Origin: an uncultured Eubacteriales bacterium
Lineage (GTDB): Bacteria; Bacillota_I; Bacilli_A; RF39; UBA660
Reading direction: 5' to 3'
Length of the DNA: 64,000 nucleotides
Assembly: GCA_905188025.1 (NCBI GenBank)
Contig: CAJJKI010000005.1
Coordinates: 1-64,000 of the forward strand
Shown here: one piece after another, positions 1 through 7,347 of the stretch
Layout: each line of letters begins with the position of its first letter
Numbering within the stretch: position 1 is the first letter of the stretch
Program-made: the position numbers and the translations under genes
Notes under the pieces: generated by a model
Database searches by the model: none
What the model was told of the DNA's origin: nothing
Seen by the model: only the letters and a program-made list of their open reading frames with translations

Positions 1-1152
1 CCTGATATGAAATTACTTAAAGAAATGCATGAAGCTAAAGAGATAAGTGATAATGCTAATGAAGAGAAGACACTATTTTTATATAATATGACTCAAGAGA
101 TTAGGGCTACTACTAAGAATATTGATAATGAAGCTGATAATATAATAGATAGTGATGATATAGAATTTGATAGAGAGAGTGCTAGAAATATAAAGGGAGA
201 AACTTCTAAATTTAGGATGATGACTAATGATATATTAGACGTGTCAGCGATAGACTCTGCTAATATAAAGATATATAATTCTAGTTATAATTTAAAGTTA
301 TTACTTAGAACTATTATAGGTAGTTATACTGAAGTATGTAAGAATAAGAATCTAGAATTTAGAACTAATATTGAACATAATATTCCGGAATCTTTATATG
401 GAGATAATATTAATTTAAAGAAAGTTATTAATCAGTTATTAACTTACTGTGTTAAAGCTACTAGTAAGGGATATGTAGAATTAGATATTAATACTATTAT
501 TAAGGGAGATATAGTTAGATTAATTATTACTATAGAGGACTCTAGTATGGGTATTAAGAGTAGTGATCTAGAGAAGATTAAGATGGATAATAAGAATATA
601 TCTGAATCATATAAACTAATAACTCTTATGAATGGAGCTATGGTAATTACTTCTAATTATGGTACTGGTAATAAGATAAAGATTATTCTTGATCAAAAAG
701 TAGATACTACCGAAGAAAAAGAAAATAAAAAATACCAAAACATTCTTGATAACAAAAAAATTCTAATAATAGATAATAGTGAACCAAGTATTAAGATAAT
801 AGAGAAGTTACTTAAGAATAGTAATATAGAAATAGATTATTCATTAAATGGAAAAGATGCTTATAAAAAGATAGCTACTAGAAATAGATATGATTTAATC
901 TTGTTAGATGAAGAATTAAATACAATATCCGGATATGAAATGTTAAGGAACTTACAAGGAATAAGAAACTTTAATATACCAGTAATCTTACTAAGTAAAG
1001 ATAATAAATATGAATATAATGAAGAATACTTAAAGATGGGCTTTAGTGATATATTAATAAAACCCATAAGTAAAGAAATACTCCTAGAAAAGATTAATAA
1101 AAATATCATAAATAGAGTAGATATCCTAACAAAAGATAAAGAAACTAAATAA
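1..1152 (+). CDS. Hybrid sensor histidine kinase-like protein with degenerate kinase core (5' partial)
   Basis: The frame is open to the first base, so the gene probably begins upstream; residues below count from the ATG at 7. It has the layout of a hybrid two-component kinase: a HisKA-like helix pair (20-85), an HATPase_c-like domain (95-230) and a receiver domain (250-370). The kinase signatures are broken. The H-box reads NMTQEIR, with Gln30 where the phospho-accepting His belongs. The N-box Asn is Tyr147, the G1 box is DSSMGI instead of DxGxG, and the G2 glycines are missing. The receiver keeps Asp301, Ser330 and Lys352, so it may still accept phosphate from another protein. The first ~700 bases use AAG for lysine far more than the rest of the window. 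A hairpin terminator covers the stop. A pseudo-kinase scaffold is the best guess; simple decay is possible. Confidence 0.7.
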   Translation, partial: PDMKLLKEMHEAKEISDNANEEKTLFLYNMTQEIRATTKNIDNEADNIIDSDDIEFDRESARNIKGETSKFRMMTNDILDVSAIDSANIKIYNSSYNLKLLLRTIIGSYTEVCKNKNLEFRTNIEHNIPESLYGDNINLKKVINQLLTYCVKATSKGYVELDINTIIKGDIVRLIITIEDSSMGIKSSDLEKIKMDNKNISESYKLITLMNGAMVITSNYGTGNKIKIILDQKVDTTEEKENKKYQNILDNKKILIIDNSEPSIKIIEKLLKNSNIEIDYSLNGKDAYKKIATRNRYDLILLDEELNTISGYEMLRNLQGIRNFNIPVILLSKDNKYEYNEEYLKMGFSDILIKPISKEILLEKINKNIINRVDILTKDKETK

Positions 1153-1168
1153 AAAAAGTTTCTTTTTT
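1138..1168 (+). terminator. Rho-independent terminator after the pseudo-kinase
   Basis: Perfect 9-bp arms AAAGAAACT (1138-1146) and AGTTTCTTT (1157-1165) run into a T tract. The stop codon lies in the loop. Confidence 0.75.
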
Positions 1169-1229
1169 CTAATATTTATCTAAAAATTACTATAAATATG
1201 TTAAAATAAAACTATAAAGGAGGACTATT

Positions 1230-1565
1230 ATGAATACAAAAGAATATCTAAATAAAACTATTACAATTAAAATAGATCGCCCTCTAGGATCACGTCATCC
1301 TAAACATAATTTTATTTATCCTGTAAATTATGGATATGTCCCCAAAACAATCAATACTGATGGAGAAGAATTAGATGCCTATCTATTAGGAGTTTTTGAT
1401 CCAGTTGAAGAATATTCTGGAAAAGTAATTGCTATTATTCATCGTTTAAATGATGATGACGATAAATTAGTTGTAGTACCAGAAGGAAAAGCTTACTCCG
1501 ATGAAGCAATTATTGCTCTAACAGAATTTCAAGAACAATATTTCAAATCCGTTATATGGAGGTAA
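1230..1565 (+). CDS. Short inorganic pyrophosphatase-like protein
   Basis: This 111-residue protein resembles family I soluble inorganic pyrophosphatases, which hydrolyse PPi to phosphate in the cytoplasm. The diagnostic stretch YPVNYGYVP followed by DGEELDAYLLG matches the YPxNYGY...DGDPxD metal site, with the second Asp replaced by Glu. A later NDDDDKLVVVP stretch matches the second acidic cluster and catalytic lysine. It is much shorter than the usual ~170 residues and lacks the C-terminal helices. The RBS AGGAGG lies 7-8 bases before the ATG. It is translationally coupled to the following NUDIX gene, whose RBS lies inside its last codons. It may act on a diphosphate other than PPi. Confidence 0.75.
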   Translation: MNTKEYLNKTITIKIDRPLGSRHPKHNFIYPVNYGYVPKTINTDGEELDAYLLGVFDPVEEYSGKVIAIIHRLNDDDDKLVVVPEGKAYSDEAIIALTEFQEQYFKSVIWR

Positions 1566-1567
1566 TT

Positions 1568-2062
1568 ATGGAATACTTAAGAGTATATGATAACAATAAA
1601 AAACCTTTAGATAAAAAAGTCTTACGTGGTATTCCCTTAAAAGAAAATGAACACATCTTAATATCATTAATTTTTATTGAAAATGAAAAAGGGGAATATC
1701 TCATTCAAAAAACTAGTGAAAACAAATCAGGTAAGTATGCCTCTACTGGAGGTCATGCAGACTTAGAAGAAGATTCTTATCATGCTATTATAAGAGAAAC
1801 AAAAGAAGAATTAGGAGTAGATATAACTAATGATAATATTATCTATATAAATACCATTCTTCTAGGAGTACCATTCTTTGATATTTATTATCTAAAGAAA
1901 AATATTAATATTGATAAATTAACACTTCAAAAAGAAGAAGTATCTTCCGTCTCATATATGTCAAAAGAAAAAATAATATCATTAATAGAAGAAGATAAAT
2001 TTGTAAAATCACATTCCCTTGCATTTAAAGAAATTCTTAAATATAAAGAAAATGAGGAGTAA
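1568..2062 (+). CDS. NUDIX hydrolase
   Basis: A 164-residue NUDIX-fold protein that should cleave a nucleoside diphosphate linked to another moiety. A perfect NUDIX box GX5EX7REUXEEXGU is present, with the glycine in GGHADLEED and the REUXEE part as RETKEELGV. The N-terminal half (YDNNKKPLDK, then KENEHILISL) resembles the isopentenyl-diphosphate isomerase/YfcD type, which also falls in this superfamily. An upstream in-frame ATG at 1556 is rejected because it overlaps the RBS GGAGG (1558-1562) that serves the ATG at 1568. The start lies 2 bases after the pyrophosphatase stop. The substrate is not predictable. Confidence 0.85.
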   Translation: MEYLRVYDNNKKPLDKKVLRGIPLKENEHILISLIFIENEKGEYLIQKTSENKSGKYASTGGHADLEEDSYHAIIRETKEELGVDITNDNIIYINTILLGVPFFDIYYLKKNINIDKLTLQKEEVSSVSYMSKEKIISLIEEDKFVKSHSLAFKEILKYKENEE

Positions 2063-2066
2063 TATT

Positions 2067-2627
2067 ATGAAAAAAGATACAGTAAATATAATTATTGGTG
2101 ATAGTATCACTTATGGAGTAGGAGATACCGAATATTTTGGCTGGGTAAATCGCCTTAAAAAAACACATCCCACTGATTATTATTTCAATCTAGGCATTCC
2201 TGGTCAAAACTCTAATGACATCGTATTTCGTTTCGATAATGAAATATCCGCTCGTTATAATAAAGAAGATAATTTTCGTATAATCTATGCTTTTGGTATT
2301 AAAGATGCTCTACTTTTAAATGATAATAAAATAAATAAAGAAATATTCGTAAATAACTTAGAAAAAATAATTACTACTACTAAAAAATATACTAATAATA
2401 TTTATTTTCTAGGTTTATTACCAGTAGATACCACTGTTAGAAAAAATTATCAAGAGTCAAATATCTTACTTATTGATAATCTAATTCAAGATATTTCTCA
2501 AAAAGAAAACATTAATTATCTTAAAATGAAAAATGTTATTGAATTAACTGACTTATCAGATGGCCTCCATCCAAATAATATAGGTCATGAAAAGATATGC
2601 CAGTATATCTACAAAAATATTTTTTAA
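2067..2627 (+). CDS. SGNH/GDSL-family hydrolase
   Basis: A 186-residue lipase/esterase of the SGNH superfamily. Block I is GDSITYG near residue 10, holding the catalytic Ser. A block II glycine lies in LGIPGQNSND, and block V is DGLHPNNIGH with the catalytic Asp and His. No signal peptide is seen, so it is cytoplasmic. Such proteins deacylate esters or thioesters of small molecules. The start at 2067 is chosen because GAGGAG (2054-2059, at the end of the NUDIX gene) is spaced 7 bases from it; a longer frame would begin inside the NUDIX gene. The tight packing suggests one transcript. Confidence 0.85.
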   Translation: MKKDTVNIIIGDSITYGVGDTEYFGWVNRLKKTHPTDYYFNLGIPGQNSNDIVFRFDNEISARYNKEDNFRIIYAFGIKDALLLNDNKINKEIFVNNLEKIITTTKKYTNNIYFLGLLPVDTTVRKNYQESNILLIDNLIQDISQKENINYLKMKNVIELTDLSDGLHPNNIGHEKICQYIYKNIF

Positions 2628-2660
2628 TATAAATTTATAACTAAGAAAGAGGTGCTTACT

Positions 2661-3992
2661 ATGAAAGTATCACAAATAGGATTAATATCCAAAAAAATAA
2701 CTAATTTAGATAAACAATTTCCAGTACAAGATATGTTACTTCAAACAGGACAAGTAGAACAGTTCTCTAGTGGAATATATGCTTATGGACATATTCCATA
2801 TTTAGTAGAAAAAAGCATTGAATTATTAATATCAAAAACTTTAACAAAATATAATTGTTCTATTCTTTCATTGCCATTTCTACAACCTGAAAACATTTGG
2901 CAAGAATCAGGTAGATTAGAAAAGTATATATCTGAAGATGTAATGTTTAGATGTCTTACTGATAAGGGTAATTATTGCTTAGCTCCAACTGCTGAAGAAG
3001 CTATTGTTAAATATGCTAAAAATAGATTGACTTCATATAAACAATTACCTGTTACATATTTTCAAATAGGAGAGAAGTTTAGAAATGAAATTAGAACTAG
3101 AGGTTATCTTTTAAGAGGCAAATCTTTCACTATGATGGATGCTTATAGTTTTGGCAGAAATCAAAAAGACTTAGATGAAGAATATGAAAATATTAAAAAA
3201 GCATACCTTGAAATATTTAATACTCTTGGATTAAAAGTGGAACCAGTAGGAGCAGACAGCGGTGCCATTGGTGGAAACAAATCAGAAGAATTTATGTGCA
3301 TATCCGATATTGGTGAAGACAACATTCTCTATGATGCATCAACTGGTACTAGTTTCAATGAAGAATTATTAGAGCGTCCTGACTATCAAGAATATCTTAA
3401 AAATAATTATGGTATTAATGATACTACTACTCTAAAAAAGAGAAAAGCAGTAGAACTTGGACACATCTTTAAACTAGGAGATAAATATTCTAAAACTATG
3501 AATGCTACATACATAGATGAATTTAGTCAAAATAAAAATTATATAATGGGATGTTACGGTATTGGAGTAAGTAGAACTTTAGCCATGCTATATGAAAATA
3601 GTATTGTTACTAAAGATAATAAATTTACAGGAATTGCTCTTCCTATAAACATAAGCCCATATCTTATATATATAATTCCTAAAGATGATGACTCTGAAAA
3701 ATTAAATATAGCTACTTCTGTATATCAAGAATTATCAACTAATGAAGTACCAGTATTATATGATGATAGAATTAATCTTAGTATTGGTTCTAAAATAAAA
3801 GATAGCCAAATATTAGGTATTCCTTACACTGTAGTATTTGGTAAAACACTTGAAGATAATCATCTAGAAATAGAGAATAATAAAACTCATGAAAAAATAA
3901 AAATAGAATTAAATGAATTAATTCCTATTCTGAAAAAATTATCCCATAACAGAAATACTACTATCGAAAATATATTATCAGAAAGTAGGTAA
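2661..3992 (+). CDS. proS: Prolyl-tRNA synthetase, short form lacking the INS editing domain
   Basis: A 443-residue class II synthetase that charges tRNA-Pro with proline. Motif 2 (FRNEIRTRGYLLRGKSF, then MMDAYSFG) and motif 3 (GCYGIGVSRTLAM) are clear, and a C-terminal anticodon-binding domain follows with its RINLSIGSKIKD stretch. The ~180-residue INS domain, which hydrolyses Ala-tRNA-Pro in the usual bacterial enzyme and lies between motifs 2 and 3, is missing; only a short linker (about 220-270) remains. Short ProRS forms exist in other bacteria. The start is the ATG at 2661 with AGAGGTG spaced 6 bases; a GTG at 2652 lies inside that RBS. Whether this is the only ProRS of the genome cannot be seen here. 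Confidence 0.88.
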   Translation: MKVSQIGLISKKITNLDKQFPVQDMLLQTGQVEQFSSGIYAYGHIPYLVEKSIELLISKTLTKYNCSILSLPFLQPENIWQESGRLEKYISEDVMFRCLTDKGNYCLAPTAEEAIVKYAKNRLTSYKQLPVTYFQIGEKFRNEIRTRGYLLRGKSFTMMDAYSFGRNQKDLDEEYENIKKAYLEIFNTLGLKVEPVGADSGAIGGNKSEEFMCISDIGEDNILYDASTGTSFNEELLERPDYQEYLKNNYGINDTTTLKKRKAVELGHIFKLGDKYSKTMNATYIDEFSQNKNYIMGCYGIGVSRTLAMLYENSIVTKDNKFTGIALPINISPYLIYIIPKDDDSEKLNIATSVYQELSTNEVPVLYDDRINLSIGSKIKDSQILGIPYTVVFGKTLEDNHLEIENNKTHEKIKIELNELIPILKKLSHNRNTTIENILSESR

Positions 3993-3996
3993 ATTT

Positions 3997-4608
3997 ATGA
4001 ATGATTATTTTAAAAATGATGAATATTGGAAAGAACACGTCAAGAAACCTCTAGAAGAAGATAACTGGTTAGATGAATATCAGAAATATTTTTCTAATTC
4101 AGGTCTCTGCCTTGACCTAGGATGTGGCATTGGACAATACACTAAAAAGATTATGTCATATGGATACACTGTAGTATCTGCAGATATTTCTAAAATTGCC
4201 CTAAACGTAGTAAAAGAATTTAATAATAATGTAATAGAAATAGATATGCAAAATTCATTACCTTTTGATAATAATAAAATTGATATAGTTTTTGCCAACT
4301 TATCTATTCATTACTTTGATGATAAAACAACTAAAAACCTAATGAATGAAATAAAAAGAATACTAAAAAAAGACGGTCTATTTATAGGAAGCGTAAATGG
4401 TATACAAGGATTAAAAGTAATAAAAGATACGTCCACTGAAATAGAGCCTCACTATTATTACAATAAAAATAAATATATTCGTTTATTTGATAAGTCTGAT
4501 CTTAAAAAATATTTATCTTCCTTTCAAATAGTAGAAATATCTGAAAAAGAAATAATAAGGTTTAATCATCAAAAAAATTATCTATTGTTTATCTGTAAAA
4601 AGGATTAA
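3997..4608 (+). CDS. Class I SAM-dependent methyltransferase
   Basis: A 203-residue Rossmann-fold methyltransferase. Motif I is LDLGCGIGQYTKK (residues 38-50), the acidic residue after strand 2 is in SADISKIAL, and the post-motif III pattern LPFDNNKIDIVFANLSIHYF matches the Methyltransf_11/25 families. These methylate small molecules, quinones or tRNA; the acceptor cannot be predicted. It starts 4 bases after the ProRS stop, with AGTAGG inside the end of proS as RBS, so the two are probably co-transcribed. Confidence 0.82.
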   Translation: MNDYFKNDEYWKEHVKKPLEEDNWLDEYQKYFSNSGLCLDLGCGIGQYTKKIMSYGYTVVSADISKIALNVVKEFNNNVIEIDMQNSLPFDNNKIDIVFANLSIHYFDDKTTKNLMNEIKRILKKDGLFIGSVNGIQGLKVIKDTSTEIEPHYYYNKNKYIRLFDKSDLKKYLSSFQIVEISEKEIIRFNHQKNYLLFICKKD

Positions 4609-4678
4609 GCATAAAAATTAAATTGTATAATTATAAAATAAAAACACTTTAATAACATAGAAAGAATAGGTGACCACT

Positions 4679-5842
4679 ATGGACAATTTAAAAGAAATAA
4701 TGCAAAAAGAAAACTTTGTATACCCAGATAGTACTCTTCCTAATATCATTGACGTTATAAGAACTATCTATACCCATTGTGGTACCAAAGAATCTTTTCA
4801 AATAAATGATCAAATAAAAAATATAATCCCAAATAAAAAGAATATTCTCTTCATTCTTGTAGATGGTATGGGTAGCAATTTGATTGATAACTTGCCTGAC
4901 ACCTCAATCTTAAAAAGTCATCGCCTACTTGATATAAATACCGTATTTCCTACAACTACTGGCTGTGTCCTCCCATCCATTGCCATGGCTAAGTATCCTG
5001 CTACTCACGGATTATATGGTTGGTATGGTTATAATCATGATTTAAAATTAAACTTCAAAACTTTGCCATATCTAAATAGAGACACCCTAGAACCATTAAC
5101 TATATCTCCAAATGAAATTTTCAAATACCCCTCTATTATGGATAATCTCTCTAGAAGAACTCATGCTATTTTTCCTGAAAATCTTGTTAATAGTGTATAT
5201 TCAAATTATGTTGCTTCAGAAAACAAGAGGAAAAGTTATTCTAATTATGAGTGCATCCCTCCAATGATAAATAATCTTTTAAAAGAATCCCCGGAAAACT
5301 TTATCTATCTATATATTTCTCAAGTAGATTCAAAAGAACATAAACTAGGCCCGTACAGTAAAGAAACAAAAGAAGAATTATCTAAAGTAGAATTACTTAT
5401 AGAAAATATTATAAATACCGTTAACAGTAATGATTTCCTAGTAGTAATCACCGCCGATCATGGACAATTAACTATTCATGAAGAAGTTACTATGGACTTT
5501 GATAAATATAATAAATATTTTTATGCTCTTCCCACAATCGATTTTGGAACCGCTTCATATTTTGTTAAAAAGCCTTATCAAAAACAATTTATTGAAGAAT
5601 TTACTAAAGATTATAAAAATAAAATGTATCTCTTTTCATCAGATGAATTATATGATCAAAACTTTTTTGGCAACGAAAAAACAAAAGAGGGTAGAAGTGG
5701 CCTTGGCGAATACATTAGTATTTGTGTACCAGGAGTTGTCTTTGTAAATGACTGTATTCTAAAAACTCTAAATATAAAAGGTAATCATACTGGCCTAACT
5801 CCTGAAGAAATAAAAATCCCTCTAATAGTAATAGAAAAATAA
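4679..5842 (+). CDS. Alkaline phosphatase superfamily nucleotide pyrophosphatase/phosphodiesterase
   Basis: A 387-residue enzyme of the NPP-like type I phosphodiesterase family, which hydrolyses phosphodiester or pyrophosphate bonds through two metals. The first metal Asp is in LVDGMGSN (D62). FPTTTG at 90-95 holds the nucleophilic Thr and is followed by CVLPSIAMA, QVDSKEH supplies Asp and His ligands, TADHGQ is the third metal box, and GNHTGLTPEE is the last His site. No signal peptide is present, unusual for a family that is often extracytoplasmic, so it acts in the cytoplasm. The ATG at 4679 follows AGGTGA; the in-frame GTG at 4670 sits within that RBS. It fits the nucleotide-metabolism theme of the neighbourhood. 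Confidence 0.82.
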   Translation: MDNLKEIMQKENFVYPDSTLPNIIDVIRTIYTHCGTKESFQINDQIKNIIPNKKNILFILVDGMGSNLIDNLPDTSILKSHRLLDINTVFPTTTGCVLPSIAMAKYPATHGLYGWYGYNHDLKLNFKTLPYLNRDTLEPLTISPNEIFKYPSIMDNLSRRTHAIFPENLVNSVYSNYVASENKRKSYSNYECIPPMINNLLKESPENFIYLYISQVDSKEHKLGPYSKETKEELSKVELLIENIINTVNSNDFLVVITADHGQLTIHEEVTMDFDKYNKYFYALPTIDFGTASYFVKKPYQKQFIEEFTKDYKNKMYLFSSDELYDQNFFGNEKTKEGRSGLGEYISICVPGVVFVNDCILKTLNIKGNHTGLTPEEIKIPLIVIEK

Positions 5843-5977
5843 AGGCAAATTATTACAGATGTACTGTTATGTAAATAAAAAATGACATAATAAAATACAA
5901 ACTATAAAAACAGAACAGAGAATAAAATACCATTTATTGATTAAGAATGAATATTTTAATAAGAAAGGAAAAACAAA

Positions 5978-6514
5978 ATGAATAAAGGTACAGTCACTTT
6001 AGAAACAGAAAGACTAATATTAAGGAAAATTAAATTGTCAGATTATAATGATATATTTAATTGTTGGACCAGTGATTATAACGTAAGTAAATATGTTACG
6101 TGGAATCCTCACAAAACAAAAGAAGAAACAAAAAAAGTAACAAACTACTGGGTAAATGATTATGATAACGATTACAGTTATAGATGGCTAGTTGTATTAA
6201 AAAATACAAACGAAACTATTGGTATGATAGATGTTGTTGCTAAGAATTTGCAATACATGACAGCTGAGGTGGGTTATTGTTATGGCTCAAAGTTTTGGGG
6301 GAATGGCTATGCCACCGAAGCTCTAAAAATAGTTATAAATTATTTGCATAGTGAAGGATTTCATGTGGTATATGCACAACATTTTAATTCTAACACAGCA
6401 AGTGGAAAAGTAATGAAAAAAGCTGAAATGGAATATGAAGGATTATTAAAATCTAGAGTTATTAATAAAGATGGTGAAAGAGAAGACGTGCGTATTTATT
6501 CATCAGTATTATAG
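5978..6514 (+). CDS. GNAT acetyltransferase, RimJ/RimL type
   Basis: A 178-residue acetyl-CoA-dependent N-acetyltransferase. The start LETERLILRKIKLSDY is the typical Acetyltransf_3 opening. The acetyl-CoA loop lies in YGSKFWGNGYATEALK (about 100-116), and NTASGKVMKKAEMEYEG is the characteristic C-terminal helix of this group. Members acetylate ribosomal protein N-termini or small toxins and antibiotics. An AGAAAGGA RBS precedes the ATG. A 135-base gap separates it from the phosphodiesterase, so it probably has its own promoter; I found no convincing one. The substrate is unknown. Confidence 0.85.
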   Translation: MNKGTVTLETERLILRKIKLSDYNDIFNCWTSDYNVSKYVTWNPHKTKEETKKVTNYWVNDYDNDYSYRWLVVLKNTNETIGMIDVVAKNLQYMTAEVGYCYGSKFWGNGYATEALKIVINYLHSEGFHVVYAQHFNSNTASGKVMKKAEMEYEGLLKSRVINKDGEREDVRIYSSVL

Positions 6515-6550
6515 ATATGCACAAAGTAAATTTTATTGGAGGAATAAAAA

Positions 6551-6910
6551 ATGAAAACAATAGTAGCAGAAGTTTGTGTAAAAAAAGATAACAAGATACT
6601 AATGGTTGAAGAAAATAGAAAAGAGAAAAAAGGTAAATGGAACATGCCAGCAGGAAAACTTGAAGAAAATGAGGATATAATAACAACTGCTATAAGAGAA
6701 GTAAAAGAAGAAACAAATATAGATATAAATATCAAAGGGATTATATGTATTGAAGAAAAAGTATCCTCTGTCGGTCAATTATTAATACTGTATTTTCTTG
6801 GTGAATATGTATCTGGAGAAATTAGTTATGATAATGAAGAAATATCTAATGTTATGTGGATGACACCTGAAGACATTAATAAACTAGGTATTGAAAACAT
6901 AAGAGGGTGA
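6551..6910 (+). CDS. NUDIX hydrolase, probably truncated by an in-frame TGA
   Basis: A 119-residue MutT-like NUDIX protein. The box runs from G of GKLEENED to REVKEETNID; the conserved Gly near its end is Asn. The N-terminal VAEVCVKKDNKILMVEE strand pair is typical. The frame stops at TGA (6908-6910), but the same frame stays open for 26 more codons (6911-6988) to a TAA. The combined ~146 residues would match the usual size of this family. The last helix may therefore have been lost by a nonsense mutation. GGAGG lies 6-7 bases before the ATG. The gap to the preceding GNAT gene is 36 bases. Confidence 0.78.
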   Translation: MKTIVAEVCVKKDNKILMVEENRKEKKGKWNMPAGKLEENEDIITTAIREVKEETNIDINIKGIICIEEKVSSVGQLLILYFLGEYVSGEISYDNEEISNVMWMTPEDINKLGIENIRG

Positions 6911-7026
6911 AATACAATTAATAATGTAATTAACTTTTCAAATAAAGAAATTTTCACTCTAGATAGAATTATGATAGAAAATGATTTATAAATTACCAAA
7001 TTTTCCCATAATTTTCAAAAAAGTCC

Positions 7027-7055
7027 TTGACATACCTACAAAAATATAATAAATT
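7027..7055 (+). promoter_or_regulatory. Promoter for the leader RNA ahead of the S51-GNAT gene
   Basis: A perfect TTGACA (7027-7032) is followed at 17 bases by TAAATT (7050-7055), a weak -10. A better-looking TATAAT at 7045-7050 is only 12 bases away, too close for this -35. Transcription would begin near 7062, just ahead of the leader ORF. Confidence 0.5.
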
Positions 7056-7090
7056 AAATAAAAAATATAAAAAAAGAGAAGGCGTCTTGT

Positions 7091-7195
7091 ATGAGTAATA
7101 TACACACAACAATTAGAAATTATTATACAGTTTTTCAAATATTTAGAACAGCCAATATTTGTTTTTACTCATGCAATAATATTTGTATTAGTTAA
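7091..7195 (+). CDS. Putative 34-residue leader peptide
   Basis: A short ORF with a plausible RBS (AGAGAAGG, 7075-7082) 8 bases before its ATG. The predicted peptide begins MSNIHTTIRNYY and resembles nothing I recognise. It lies inside an RNA with competing pairings: its first codons (7087-7098) are complementary over 12 positions, one of them G-U, to 7165-7176 within the same ORF, and a terminator follows at 7200-7250. This layout suggests a leader whose translation sets the fold downstream. It could also be a chance ORF in a structured 5' UTR. Confidence 0.4.
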   Translation: MSNIHTTIRNYYTVFQIFRTANICFYSCNNICIS

Positions 7196-7199
7196 CACT

Positions 7200-7250
7200 G
7201 CGCTAAACATTAGGGAACGTTATTATTCCCTCTTGTTGGCGCCTTTTATT
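7200..7250 (+). terminator. Hairpin terminator/attenuator within the 6911-7347 gap
   Basis: The stem is built from GCGC (7200-7203) with GCGC (7239-7242), AACA (7206-7209) with TGTT (7234-7237) and GGGAA (7213-7217) with TTCCC (7226-7230), and a T-rich tail follows. CGCCTT at 7241-7246 can instead pair with AAGGCG at 7079-7084 beside the leader RBS, an alternative fold. The rest of the gap between the NUDIX and S51-GNAT genes holds the promoter and leader ORF above and nothing else I can support. Confidence 0.6.
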
Positions 7251-7347
7251 TTATATTTAAATAAGTCATTATGAAAAATATTTATAATAATAATTTATCT
7301 ATCGTTATAAAATTGATAGTAAATTGTATTTGAAAGGAGCATTTACT

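Noticed and set aside
6908..6991. TGA recoding (code 4 or 25) to explain the in-frame stop in the NUDIX gene
   Set aside because: Many genes here end in TGA at natural positions (comN, the HAD gene, the small SOS gene), so TGA is a real stop.
7045..7050. Perfect TATAAT as -10 for the TTGACA at 7027
   Set aside because: Spacing is only 12 bases; the 17-base alternative at 7050 was kept.
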